Source: Acidobacteriota bacterium
GTDB taxonomy: Bacteria > Acidobacteriota > Blastocatellia > Pyrinomonadales > Pyrinomonadaceae
Length of the DNA stretch: 64,000 nucleotides
NCBI GenBank assembly: GCA_016718135.1
Contig: JADKEF010000019.1
Location: 124,001 to 188,000, forward strand
Reading direction: 5' to 3'
Part shown: one piece after another, positions 36,688 to 44,362 of the stretch
How the letters are laid out: each line of letters opens with the position of its first letter
How positions within the stretch are numbered: the stretch's first letter is position 1
The notes under the pieces: generated by a model
The model's input: only the letters and a program-made list of their open reading frames with translations
Told to the model about the DNA's origin: nothing
Database searches by the model: none
Made by a program: the position numbers and the translations under genes

Positions 36688-39271
36688 CTATTGGGCGGCG
36701 ATAAAGTTCACATCCGTAAGATTGCCGTTGACTGTTATGACTTGGATCGGGAACAGAAATCCTCGTCTGCCCGATACGCTGGCGGTGTACGGTCCTCCCG
36801 TATACACATTCTCGAATGTGTAGTAACCGAAGGAACTCGTTGACGCAGTTCTTGAAGTGCCGTCCGGTCCGGTCAGTATGACACTTCCATTTCTGAGACC
36901 TCTCCCGTTCGCCATCATGACCCTGCCCGAGACTGAATAGGTTTCGGCCGTCGGTCGAAACAGCGTAACTATATTTTCCGCCGGGCGCCCAACGATAAGC
37001 TGTCTGTTCACGGAGTCATATGTCGACCTCATCAAAGCGCCACCGCCAGCAATCGTTCCCCGAACGCTGTTGTCGGAGGTGATATGGCCCGTAGTTCCTA
37101 CACGACCATTGCCGTAGGTAATTGCGCCCGCATCGATGATCGATCCATTATCCCAATTCCGACTGGAAACTACATAATCACCGTTTGTCAGCCGGGTGAT
37201 GCCGCCGTTTCCGACTCGATCACCAGCCGTCGAGCCGACTAGCGAATTCATAGGTGAAGATTCGCCAACGGTACCGCCCGTACCGTTCCCCCACCTGACC
37301 ATCCCGACATCGGCCACCGCGCCGTTGTTCCAAAACGGTGCCCCAACGACATAATTGCCATTTGTCAATACGGCGTTTGGGCCATCGCCAAGGTAATCAT
37401 CGGCGGATGTGCCGACCATCGAATTGGAAGGCGACACGACGCCCGACGTGCCGGTCGTTCCATTGACCCAAGTGACTGCACCGGCCCGCGTCGCCGAGCC
37501 GTTAAACCAAAATGGACTGCGCACAATAAAATTGCCGTTTGTCAGTGCAGTTCCTCCGTTACCGAATTCGGCCACGATTAAGTTCCCAATGCCGACTTGA
37601 TCATTCGGATTCGAACCGGTTACGGAGTTAGCCGTTCCGACAACGCCTGTGGTGCCCGCGGTGCCCTCGCACCAAGTCGCAGCCCCTAGATCCAAGGGAC
37701 CCCACGATGAGCTGCTCACGACGTAATTGCCATTTGCAAGAGGAGTTACCTGACCGACAACGTCTCCTATAGACGCTCCGACGAGAGTTGGAAGAGGAAA
37801 TTTCACCCGAAATACCGGTTGTGCCACTGCCCCATGTAACGGCGCCGGTTCCGTTGTTCCACCATGGCCAGCTGACAACATAATTACCATTGGTCATGCG
37901 CGTGACGCTCATAAAATTTCCGTCGTCGGTTCTGGTTCCTACGAGTGAATTGGAAGCGGAAACCGCACCCGCGGTAACGCCGTCGCCATTGCCCCAAGTA
38001 ACCGCTCCGGCATCTGACACTTGCCCGTTGTCCCAACCCAAACTGATAACTACATAATTACCGTTATTCAATGTGAGTATCTCGTTGCCGACGTAATCAA
38101 GCGAGGTCGATCCGACCAGCGAATTTGAACCTGACACGACACCGGTTGTGCCGCCTGTACCTTTTCCCCAGGTAACTGCTCCCCGCCTGTTGCTCCACTC
38201 GACACTTCTCACCACATAGTTGCCGTTGGTCAACGCAACCGCGTCCCCTACTCGATCGAAATTTGATGCACCGACAAGTGAATTAGCGCTCGAAACCGGT
38301 CCGACTCGTCCCGTTGTGCCGTCACACCAGGTTGACGCTCCGGCATCGACCGTACCTTCATGGTCCCAGCTACTGCTGCCGACAACATAATTTCCATTCG
38401 TCAACGCCGTAGCGTAGGCGACCTGATCGCCTGCCGTAGAGCCGACTAGCGAATTTAAAGGCGAAACATGACCCGTAACTCCGGTTTTGCCGCTCCCCCA
38501 CGTGGCGGCTCCCGCATTGGTTAAAGTCCCGTTGTCCCAGAACGGACTTCCTATGACGTAGTTGCCGTTTGTTAATACGGTCGCAACTCGCCCAACTGAG
38601 TCGTTTGCGGTAGACCCAACCAATGAATTTGCAGAGGTTATGATACCGGCGACACCGGTATTGCCGGAGCCCCAGGTAACGGCCCCCGCATTTGCCGCAG
38701 ATCCATTATCCCAGAGATTGCTTCCTACAATATAGTTGCCGTTGGGCAAGGGCTGGATACGAACGAGGCTGGAGAAGCCTTGTCCGACCTGGTCTCCTGC
38801 CGTCGATCCAATTAATGAGTTCTCAGCCGAGACAACGCCTGATAATCCTGTTTTTCCGTTTATCCAAGTGGCAGCTCCGGCATCGACAATCGAACCGTTA
38901 TCCCAATCAGGGCTGCTAACGACAAAATTACCGTTCGCCAAAAGGGTGATACCATCGGCAAAGACTGACTGGCCGCCATCAATGCCCGCGCTGATCTTGT
39001 CGCCTGCCGTACTTCCTGTAAGCGTACTGATGAGTTGCCCGGTAGCTCCATCGTACAAATATACCGCGCCGACATCGGCGACCGGACCCTCATCATAAAA
39101 GGGGTCGGTCACAAGGAAGTTGCCGTTCGGCAGAAGCACCACACGGGTGCCAAACTGCCCACTCCCCGCCGGACCGGTAATGTCGAGTTGCGTTGCCGCT
39201 TTGAGATGGATCGAAGCGAGAAAAAGAAAACTGAGCACGATGAGCAATAAGACTACTTCTCTCATATCCAA
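36688..39271 (-). pseudogene. Large secreted 12-repeat protein with one frameshift
   Basis: Two frames (39271 to 37628 and onward to 36688) join near 37785 into about 861 residues; at this repeat position all other units read NSLVG, and a two-base loss in tctctc explains the break. It has an N-terminal signal peptide, then twelve units of 50-60 residues with the pattern LTNGNYVV.S..WDNG, DAGAVTWG.GTTG and NSLVGSTAGD.VG, likely a beta-propeller or beta-solenoid. A carboxypeptidase-regulatory-like domain (YSVSGRVMMANGRGLRNGSV) ends the protein. It is probably a surface or outer-membrane attached adhesin-like protein. Repeat frameshifts may arise by slippage or by assembly. Confidence 0.8.
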
Positions 39272-39320
39272 ATCCCCAGCCCCTTAAATCTAAACAAGAA
39301 CGCAGCGAACCGCAAGTATC

Positions 39321-39482
39321 TCAGCCGATCGCGTTTGGCCGCAACAAACACCGCGCCTGCTCCACCGCCGTCCCCGCGAACGCCAGCGTCACCTCATCAG
39401 ATCTACACGGCGTATTCTGCGACATTGCGGATGTATGGCTGAGCAGTGCGGTGAACAATAGGAATAGGATCGTGCGAATCAT
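39321..39482 (-). pseudogene. N-terminal remnant of a secreted protein gene
   Basis: 53 codons from the ATG at 39482: a signal peptide (MIRTILFLLFTALLSHTSAM) followed by PCRSDEVTLAFAGTAVEQAR and CLLRPNAIG before a TGA. The region is made of repeat segments B and C. Related pieces lie at 35769-35839 (signal-peptide part) and 36584-36658 (middle part), so a full gene was apparently copied and broken. I do not know the complete family. Confidence 0.6.
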
Positions 39483-39516
39483 AGTGCCTTATAACGTACC
39501 TTCTTTCATAGACATC

Positions 39517-39960
39517 TCAGCAGGGATCTAACATTTCGCGGATCGTGACCATTTTTCCCAAAGAATCCGAGGTTCTTAAATCTGTAAGAGATAAAATACA
39601 GTGTGATCGCCAAGAATCGAATAGTTCGGGAGCCGGAATCGATGAAGTCAAAAAATCGACGCCACAAGTATCAATATCGCGGTCCCGAAATATACCTGAC
39701 ATCACGTGATGCTTTACGGGAAACACGGATAAAAATTCCAGCAGGTTATTAAAGGTCGTGTCGACGTCGCTCCCGGCGACCGAAATTGAAAGGACACCTC
39801 TTTCGATAAGGTTCTGACAGAGTTTCTTCAGTTCCTTGTCGGAGCAAGGAGCCGCGTTGAAGATGAGAATCAATGCCCCTTGCACATCGGATGTGGGAAA
39901 ACCACTGCTGTGTAGCTCTTCAAAGAAGACATCGCGTCCCAAATATTCACCTATTTTCAT
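39517..39960 (-). CDS. Hypothetical protein
   Basis: 147 residues from the ATG at 39960 (the frame extends to 39984 into repeat segment A). No signal peptide or membrane segment. It looks like a small alpha/beta cytosolic protein: MKIGEYLGRDVFFEELHSSG, ALILIFNAAPCSDKELKKLC, GVLSISVAGSDVDTTFNNLL. I do not recognise the family. The leader segment A upstream is nearly identical to that before the CDF gene, which suggests shared expression. Confidence 0.6.
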   Translation of the reverse strand: MKIGEYLGRDVFFEELHSSGFPTSDVQGALILIFNAAPCSDKELKKLCQNLIERGVLSISVAGSDVDTTFNNLLEFLSVFPVKHHVMSGIFRDRDIDTCGVDFLTSSIPAPELFDSWRSHCILSLTDLRTSDSLGKMVTIREMLDPC

Positions 39961-39982
39961 ATTATTCACGTCTGCCGCTCTC

Positions 39983-40081
39983 AAAAGCTAATTGTTTCCT
40001 CAAACCTCGGCAAACACAAGCTAATAGCGGCGGTATTTTTGGGGGTTTTGTTTGGTGAACGGTGCGGGACGCGGGGAATTG
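39983..40081. repeat. Repeat segment A, copy 2
   Basis: 99 bases, three differences from 36466-36564. Placed 22 bases upstream of the start of the gene at 39517-39960. Confidence 0.8.
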
Positions 40082-40189
40082 GGGGTTGACAGGTTGTCGA
40101 AAACGGCGTAAATTTTCGGAATCGTAATTATTTCGTCGCAGATTGGGGCGGATTCACGATAAAACTCACACAAAACAGAGGAAAATACG

Positions 40190-40594
40190 GTGTTTCCAAG
40201 GCAGCTTCCACGGCGTGTACCTTTTCATTCGGTGCATGAACTGTATCAGGTGGCGCCTGAACGTTTTCAAGTGACGCGTGAATTGGTTCAGGCGGTGCGC
40301 GCGAGGTTTCAGGCGCCGCGTGAATCTTTTCAGACGACGCCAGAATCTTTTCAGGTGGTGCGTGAAACCTTTCAGGCGCCGCGTGAATCTTTTCAGGTGA
40401 CGCCAGAATCTTTTCAGGTGGTGCGTGAAACGTTTCACGCGACGCGTGAATCTTTTCAGGTGACGCCAGAATCCTTTCCAGTGACGTGTGAAACTCTTCA
40501 GCCGACGCGTGAAGCCTTGCGGGCGACGCAAGAAACTCTGCGAACGGCATATTCCACCACACTTTTACAAAAAGGAGAGAATGTATGTACGTAA
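40190..40594 (+). CDS. Heptad-repeat ORF encoded by a 21-bp minisatellite, coupled to the next gene
   Basis: 134 codons from a GTG at 40190 with AGAGGA seven bases upstream. Almost all of it is the 21-bp array, giving a seven-residue period such as RESFQVT, PESFQVV, RETFQAP. The stop lies ten bases after the ATG of the next gene, so the two frames overlap and translation may be coupled. The array is also open in two minus-strand frames, as any 21-bp repeat without stops would be, so translation is not proven. The product, if made, would be an amphipathic helix-like repeat peptide. Confidence 0.45.
   Translation: MFPRQLPRRVPFHSVHELYQVAPERFQVTRELVQAVRARFQAPRESFQTTPESFQVVRETFQAPRESFQVTPESFQVVRETFHATRESFQVTPESFPVTCETLQPTREALRATQETLRTAYSTTLLQKGENVCT
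40235..40549. repeat. 21-bp minisatellite array, 15 units
   Basis: Fifteen contiguous units of 21 bases, consensus cgtgaatcttttcaggtgac + g. Units fall into a three-unit (63-bp) higher-order pattern in the middle (gtgacg, gtggtg and gcgccg endings). Edge units are more diverged. There are no spacers, so it is not a CRISPR array. Confidence 0.92.
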
Positions 40595-41274
40595 AAACCT
40601 ACGATCAAATGATAGACGTCCTGACGTTGATGAAAGTAAATCTTCCGGGCTATCAGACCGAAGTCGGGGCGACGGCGGCGGATATTGCCTGGGTCAGTGA
40701 GACGCTGGCGAATATGGTTTACGTGCGCGATTTCTGCGCGACCTATGACGCGAACAAGAAGGCGAGCTTTGATATCAAGCTATCGTTCTTCAGCGGCGAC
40801 AAGGGCTCGACGGTTTCGGACTTTCCGACGATGGCGGCCGCTGTTGTGCCAAATCCGCCTCTGGTTGGCGGTGCGATATACACGCTTCGCGATATGGCCG
40901 CGAGATTTAAGCTCGGGCCGGGCTATACCGAGGAGATCGGCATCGCTCTCGGCATCGCCAGCGAAGGCGGTTCGTCGCTAAATCCGGGGCTTGTCACGCC
41001 GACCATCAGCGTCGAGGCCGCGCAATCAGGTGCGATGTTCTCGTGCGTCGTGTCGAATCGTGCGGAAAGCGATTCGTGGACCGTCGAGATCCTGCGAAGC
41101 GGCAGCGATACGTGGGAATCCGCCGGAACCTACACCGGCAAATCCGCCGACGTCCACATCACACTCACCACCCCCGGCAAACCCGAACAAATACAAGTCC
41201 GCGTCCGCCTCCGCAAAAACAACGCCAACTACGGCAACGTCTCCGCCGCCCTCACCATCACGATAAATCCGTAG
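40585..41274 (+). CDS. Hypothetical protein downstream of the minisatellite
   Basis: 229 residues from the ATG at 40585, with AAAGGAGAG upstream. There is no signal peptide. An N-terminal region of about 130 residues (YDQMIDVLTLMKVNLPGYQT, TAADIAWVSETLANMVYVRD, LGPGYTEEIGIALGIASEGG) looks helical. The last 90 residues (PTISVEAAQSGAMFSCVVSN, then VRVRLRKNNANYGNVSAALT) look like an Ig/fibronectin-type beta domain. I recall similar uncharacterised proteins from environmental bacteria, but no function. The overlap with the array ORF makes the pair look like one unit. Confidence 0.7.
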   Translation: MYVKTYDQMIDVLTLMKVNLPGYQTEVGATAADIAWVSETLANMVYVRDFCATYDANKKASFDIKLSFFSGDKGSTVSDFPTMAAAVVPNPPLVGGAIYTLRDMAARFKLGPGYTEEIGIALGIASEGGSSLNPGLVTPTISVEAAQSGAMFSCVVSNRAESDSWTVEILRSGSDTWESAGTYTGKSADVHITLTTPGKPEQIQVRVRLRKNNANYGNVSAALTITINP

Positions 41275-41301
41275 TTCGGTGAATAGGGAATAGTGAACAG
41301 T

Positions 41302-41337
41302 GAACAACGAAGGCCGCGAACCCTCGCGGCCTTTGTT
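41302..41337 (+). terminator. Terminator-like hairpin after the minisatellite-linked gene
   Basis: Stem aaggccgcg / cgcggcctt with outer gaacaa / ttgttc pairing, 28 bases past the stop. The T-run is short (TTTGTTC), so termination is likely but not certain. Confidence 0.6.
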
Positions 41338-41371
41338 CGGCTAGGGCAATGTTATACTGCCCTTAGTTAAA

Positions 41372-41671
41372 ATGTTTGAAGACAATCCAAAGAGAAAGCA
41401 GATCGTTTACAAATTGTCGTTTCTTCCTGTCGCTTTGTTCTTCATTTGGGGAGCGGTCGGATTCTATACTTTCAGTAGTGCTCCGCATTTTCCCGAAAAA
41501 AGCACTGGCAAAACCTACGGCATTTCTTATAAGTCGATGGATCGGTATTTAACTCGTACTCAATACTATTTATTTGTAGGCTTGCCGCTAGCAGGGTTTT
41601 TATCGATTCCCCTGATGATTGCGCTAACATCGCCTAAGCTTGGGTTGATTAAATATTCCGCACCGGACTAA
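41372..41671 (+). CDS. Small two-helix membrane protein
   Basis: 99 residues. Hydrophobic segments at about 13-33 (LSFLPVALFFIWGAVGFY) and 64-84 (YYLFVGLPLAGFLSIPLMIA) with a soluble loop of about 30 residues between them. The first residues are charged (MFEDNPKRK), suggesting both ends are cytosolic. I recognise no family. It stands alone and converges on lpxC. Confidence 0.55.
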   Translation: MFEDNPKRKQIVYKLSFLPVALFFIWGAVGFYTFSSAPHFPEKSTGKTYGISYKSMDRYLTRTQYYLFVGLPLAGFLSIPLMIALTSPKLGLIKYSAPD

Positions 41672-41733
41672 TCCCGCATTCCATAACAACTAAATCGTCT
41701 TCGTAACCTTCGACAGCGAGCGTTGGTGGATCG

Positions 41734-42588
41734 TTACTTGCCGCTCTCGACGATCTCCCAGGCGTGCTCGGCTTTTAGTAATTTGCTCATCAGAGATGCG
41801 TGGACGCTGTGGCCGCTTTTTTCGGCGGTGATCTTGCCTTCGATGTGCATGCCGAGCAGGGCGAAGTCGCCGATGATGTCGAGGATCTTGTGGCGGACGA
41901 ATTCGTCGTCGAAGCGCAAGGGAGTTTCGTTGAGCATCCCGTCCGGCGTGAGCACGATCGCATTGTCGAGCGAACCGCCGAGCGCGAGATTCGCCTTGCG
42001 AAGCATCTCGATCTCGTGCGTAAAGCCGAATGTGCGAGCCGAAGCTATTTCTTTTCCAAACGAACCGTTCTTGAATACAAAATTCAGCGACTGCCGCTCG
42101 ATGAAAGGATGCGGGAAGTCGATGACGCAGTCGATCTCGTAGTTCGCGGCGGGTTCGATCGACATTTTGCGGTCGCCCTGTTCGTACTCGACCTTTTCGA
42201 GGATGCGAAGGATGTGTTTTGGCGAATGCTGCTCGACGACGCCGGCGTTTGCGATCAATTCGATAAAATCTTCGCTCGAGCCGTCCATGATCGGGATCTC
42301 GATGTTGTCGAGTTCGATAAAACAATTATCGACGCCGCTGCCACGCAAGGCGGAAAGCAGGTGTTCGCAGGTGGAAAGCACGACACCCCGCCGCATCAGC
42401 GTCGTCGCGTAGCTGCAATGCGAGATATACTCGACCGACGCCGGTATCTCGAAATTATCAAGATCCGTCCGCACGAAAATATAGCCCGTATTCTCAGGAG
42501 CCGGCTTTAGCGTCATGTCCACATCGACGCCCGTGTGCAATCCGACGCCGGAAACGCTGATGGTTTTGGAAAGCGTGGTCTGGTTCAT
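41734..42588 (-). CDS. lpxC: UDP-3-O-acyl-N-acetylglucosamine deacetylase
   Basis: 284 residues from the ATG at 42588 (MNQTTLSKTISVSGVGLHTG, the usual LpxC start); an upstream ATG adds six residues. LpxC removes acetate from UDP-acyl-GlcNAc, the committed step of lipid A synthesis, using zinc in the cytosol. Zinc and catalytic motifs: STCEHLLSALRGSGVDN, MDGSSEDF, the FDDEFVRHKILDIIGD block with two metal ligands, and the C-terminal SGHSVHASL containing the catalytic His. It shows that the organism makes lipopolysaccharide. A palindromic element sits just upstream of the start. Confidence 0.95.
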   Translation of the reverse strand: MNQTTLSKTISVSGVGLHTGVDVDMTLKPAPENTGYIFVRTDLDNFEIPASVEYISHCSYATTLMRRGVVLSTCEHLLSALRGSGVDNCFIELDNIEIPIMDGSSEDFIELIANAGVVEQHSPKHILRILEKVEYEQGDRKMSIEPAANYEIDCVIDFPHPFIERQSLNFVFKNGSFGKEIASARTFGFTHEIEMLRKANLALGGSLDNAIVLTPDGMLNETPLRFDDEFVRHKILDIIGDFALLGMHIEGKITAEKSGHSVHASLMSKLLKAEHAWEIVESGK

Positions 42589-42625
42589 CTGCCGGATATA
42601 TTGCAATCTCAGTGCCGCGTTGGTT

Positions 42626-42700
42626 AGAGTGCGAGCTTTAGCTTGTTTCTTAATGCTTTGGGCTCTCGACGCTGATGAAACAAGCTGAAGCTTGCACTCT
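42626..42700. repeat. Palindromic element, second copy of the tgt-type family
   Basis: Arms of 23 bases (42626-42648 and 42678-42700) pair at 21 positions around a 29-base loop. The arm agagtgc.agctt.agcttg is shared with the element inside tgt at 2148-2207. It lies 37 bases upstream of the lpxC start. Confidence 0.8.
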
Positions 42701-42757
42701 TAACAGCGATCCGTTGCGCGTCTGCCACAGTGTTGTGGCGGAATTTACTATTAACGT

Positions 42758-42790
42758 GTCACGAATTACAATCTAGTAGTTGATCGTGAC
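42758..42790. promoter_or_regulatory. Operator-like dyad before the DUF4160/DUF2442 pair
   Basis: GTCACGA, 19 bases, TCGTGAC: a perfect 7-bp dyad ending eight bases before the ATG at 42799. The position suits autoregulation of a toxin-antitoxin-like pair. A separate small hairpin (gccaca...tgtggc) lies near 42723-42738. Confidence 0.4.
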
Positions 42791-42798
42791 GAGTTACT

Positions 42799-43068
42799 AT
42801 GCCTGTGATCTCAGTCTTCTACGGCGTGACCGTGCTGATGTATTTCTTTGATAATCTCCGGCACAAGCTGCCTCACATTCACGTGCAGCATGGCGATGAT
42901 GAAGCTGTAATATCGATCCCGGATGGCGAAGTTATAGAAGGTTCTCTGCGTAGGTCGCAGATGCGACTAGTCCAAGCATGGATCGAGATCCATCGCACCG
43001 AATTGATGGATAATTGGAACCGAGCGATTGCCGGGGAAACCGTTTTTAGAATAGAACCGTTAAAGTAG
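42799..43068 (+). CDS. DUF4160 domain protein
   Basis: 89 residues. Typical family start MPVISVFYGVTVLMYFFDN followed by HKLPHIHVQHGDDEAVISIP and GEVIEGSLRRSQMRLVQAWI. It is one half of the widespread DUF4160/DUF2442 gene pair, proposed to be a toxin-antitoxin-like module but not established. The partner follows after one base. Small, cytosolic. Confidence 0.88.
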   Translation: MPVISVFYGVTVLMYFFDNLRHKLPHIHVQHGDDEAVISIPDGEVIEGSLRRSQMRLVQAWIEIHRTELMDNWNRAIAGETVFRIEPLK

Positions 43069-43069
43069 T

Positions 43070-43306
43070 ATGAATAAGGTCACAGAAGCGACACCAAACG
43101 ATGATTTTACGATCGACCTTCGGTTTGATGATGGTTCGCTCCGTCGATTTGACGCGAAACCCTACCTTGATAAAGGCGTTTTTCGTGAACTCAAGAACAT
43201 TCACTATTTTCGAAACCTCTCGTTAGCCTACGGCACAGTGCAATGGCCCAATGAGCAAGATTTTGCCCCCGACACACTATATATCGAAAGCGAGTTATTG
43301 AACTAG
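43070..43306 (+). CDS. DUF2442 domain protein
   Basis: 78 residues: DDFTIDLRFDDGSLRRFDAK, a GVFRELKN block, and YGTVQWPNEQDFAPDTLYIE, the usual end of the family. It follows the DUF4160 gene after one base and is surely cotranscribed. In the proposed pair it would be the partner or antitoxin-like subunit; this is inference from the pairing. Confidence 0.88.
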   Translation: MNKVTEATPNDDFTIDLRFDDGSLRRFDAKPYLDKGVFRELKNIHYFRNLSLAYGTVQWPNEQDFAPDTLYIESELLN

Positions 43307-43315
43307 AAGTTTTTT

Positions 43316-43900
43316 ATGGCAATCGAAACCGCCGGCCAGAAGGCCGCGAAAATTACTAAGGTCCGCATCGAGCCCACCGCTTCATTCCCGTTGCCAAAGG
43401 ATTACGAAGCACACATTCTTAAAGTCCTCGACTTCCTTCCGCTCGAGCAAACGCGCGGCGTCGAGCGGATAAAGCTGGTCGATTAGATCAACGATCCGCG
43501 GCTTAAGAATATGGACGTGCCCTTGAAGGGCGATCTGCCGGGGCTTTATCATCCGAGAGTTCAGCATTCGGCACCGTGGTTTGAGCTGTCGATGGGAGCT
43601 TTGCTGCAGCCAACCGAGGGTTTTGTTAAGAAGTTCATGGCGAAAAGCTCATTCAAGGGGAATATGGCCGGGCTTTTGTTCTCGCTCGTCGGGCAGCATT
43701 ATTATTTGACGCTCCGGCACTCAGTAAAGAAGACCGGCCTCGAACCGCAGATCCGTCAATATGCTGAGAAGAACCTAAAGGCATGGAGCGAGAAGCAGGC
43801 CGAGGGAAGCATTCGGGCTAAAATCTTTAAACCGTTCAGACCGGTCCTTGAGCGTTGGGCTAAATGGCTCAACAAAAAGGCGGCCGACGCGAAAAAATAG
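43316..43900 (+). pseudogene. Conserved hypothetical protein gene with an in-frame TAG
   Basis: A 195-codon frame from the ATG at 43316 is continuous apart from one TAG at codon 57 (43484-43486). Before it: ITKVRIEPTASFPLPKDYEA and QTRGVERIKLVD. After it: INDPRLKNMDVPLKGDLPGL and PWFELSMGALLQPTEGFVKK. There is no frame change, and the sense on both sides looks coding, so the gene was one protein of 194 residues. The downstream part may start at the ATG at 43511. Either a nonsense mutation, a sequencing error, or readthrough. The EVE gene follows two bases later. Confidence 0.7.
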
Positions 43901-43902
43901 TT

Positions 43903-44304
43903 ATGGCAAATTATTGGATGGTAAAGCAGGAGCCAACTGCTTACTCTTGGGATGATTTTGTAAAAGAAGGCAAGACCGATTGGACCGGTGTGCGTAACTT
44001 CAAGGCGCGGCTTTTTCTCAAAGACATGAAACTCGGGGACAAAGTCTATTTTTATCACTCGGTCGTCGGGAAAGAGATCGTCGGGATCGCGGAAGTTTCT
44101 AAAGAAGCTTTTCCCGATCCTACGGATACGGCATGGCATGCTGTCGAACTGACACCGTCAAAGGCATTGAAAAAGCCGGTGACGCTGGCGGCCATAAAGG
44201 AAAATCCGGCTCTGGCAAACATCTATCTCGTCCGCCAGCCGCGCTTTTCGGTTATGCCGCTGACTAAGGATGAATTTCAAGAGATATTGAGCATGTCAAA
44301 ATAG
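43903..44304 (+). CDS. EVE domain-containing protein
   Basis: 133 residues from the ATG at 43903. Family motifs: NYWMVKQEPTAYSWDDFVKE, TDWTGVRNFKARLFLKDMK, DKVYFYHSVVGKEIVGIAEV and RQPRFSVMPLT. EVE domains have a PUA-like fold and are thought to bind modified bases in DNA or RNA; many are linked with restriction or modified-base systems, but none is nearby. The longer frame start at 43864 lies inside the preceding gene and is rejected. Confidence 0.93.
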   Translation: MANYWMVKQEPTAYSWDDFVKEGKTDWTGVRNFKARLFLKDMKLGDKVYFYHSVVGKEIVGIAEVSKEAFPDPTDTAWHAVELTPSKALKKPVTLAAIKENPALANIYLVRQPRFSVMPLTKDEFQEILSMSK

Positions 44305-44310
44305 CGGAAC

Positions 44311-44355
44311 GCGGACGCCCTCGTCCGCTCCGGGGTCGCGGACGCCTTCGTCCGC
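44311..44355. repeat. Tandem 18-base hairpins
   Basis: Two near-identical hairpins gcggacg-cc(c/t)t-cgtccgc at 44311-44328 and 44338-44355, nine bases apart, fill the space between the EVE gene and the ATP-grasp gene. No T-run follows. The second ends eight bases before the ATG. Confidence 0.75.
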
Positions 44356-44362
44356 ATTTACT

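Noticed and set aside
40235..40549. CRISPR array
   Set aside because: Units are contiguous with no spacers, and no cas genes are present.
40128..40562. Minus-strand ORFs of 144 and 121 residues across the minisatellite
   Set aside because: A 21-base repeat without stops stays open in several frames. The plus frame has a ribosome site and a junction with a downstream gene; the minus frames have neither.
41800..42510. 236-residue plus-strand ORF
   Set aside because: Antisense to lpxC, which has all catalytic motifs.
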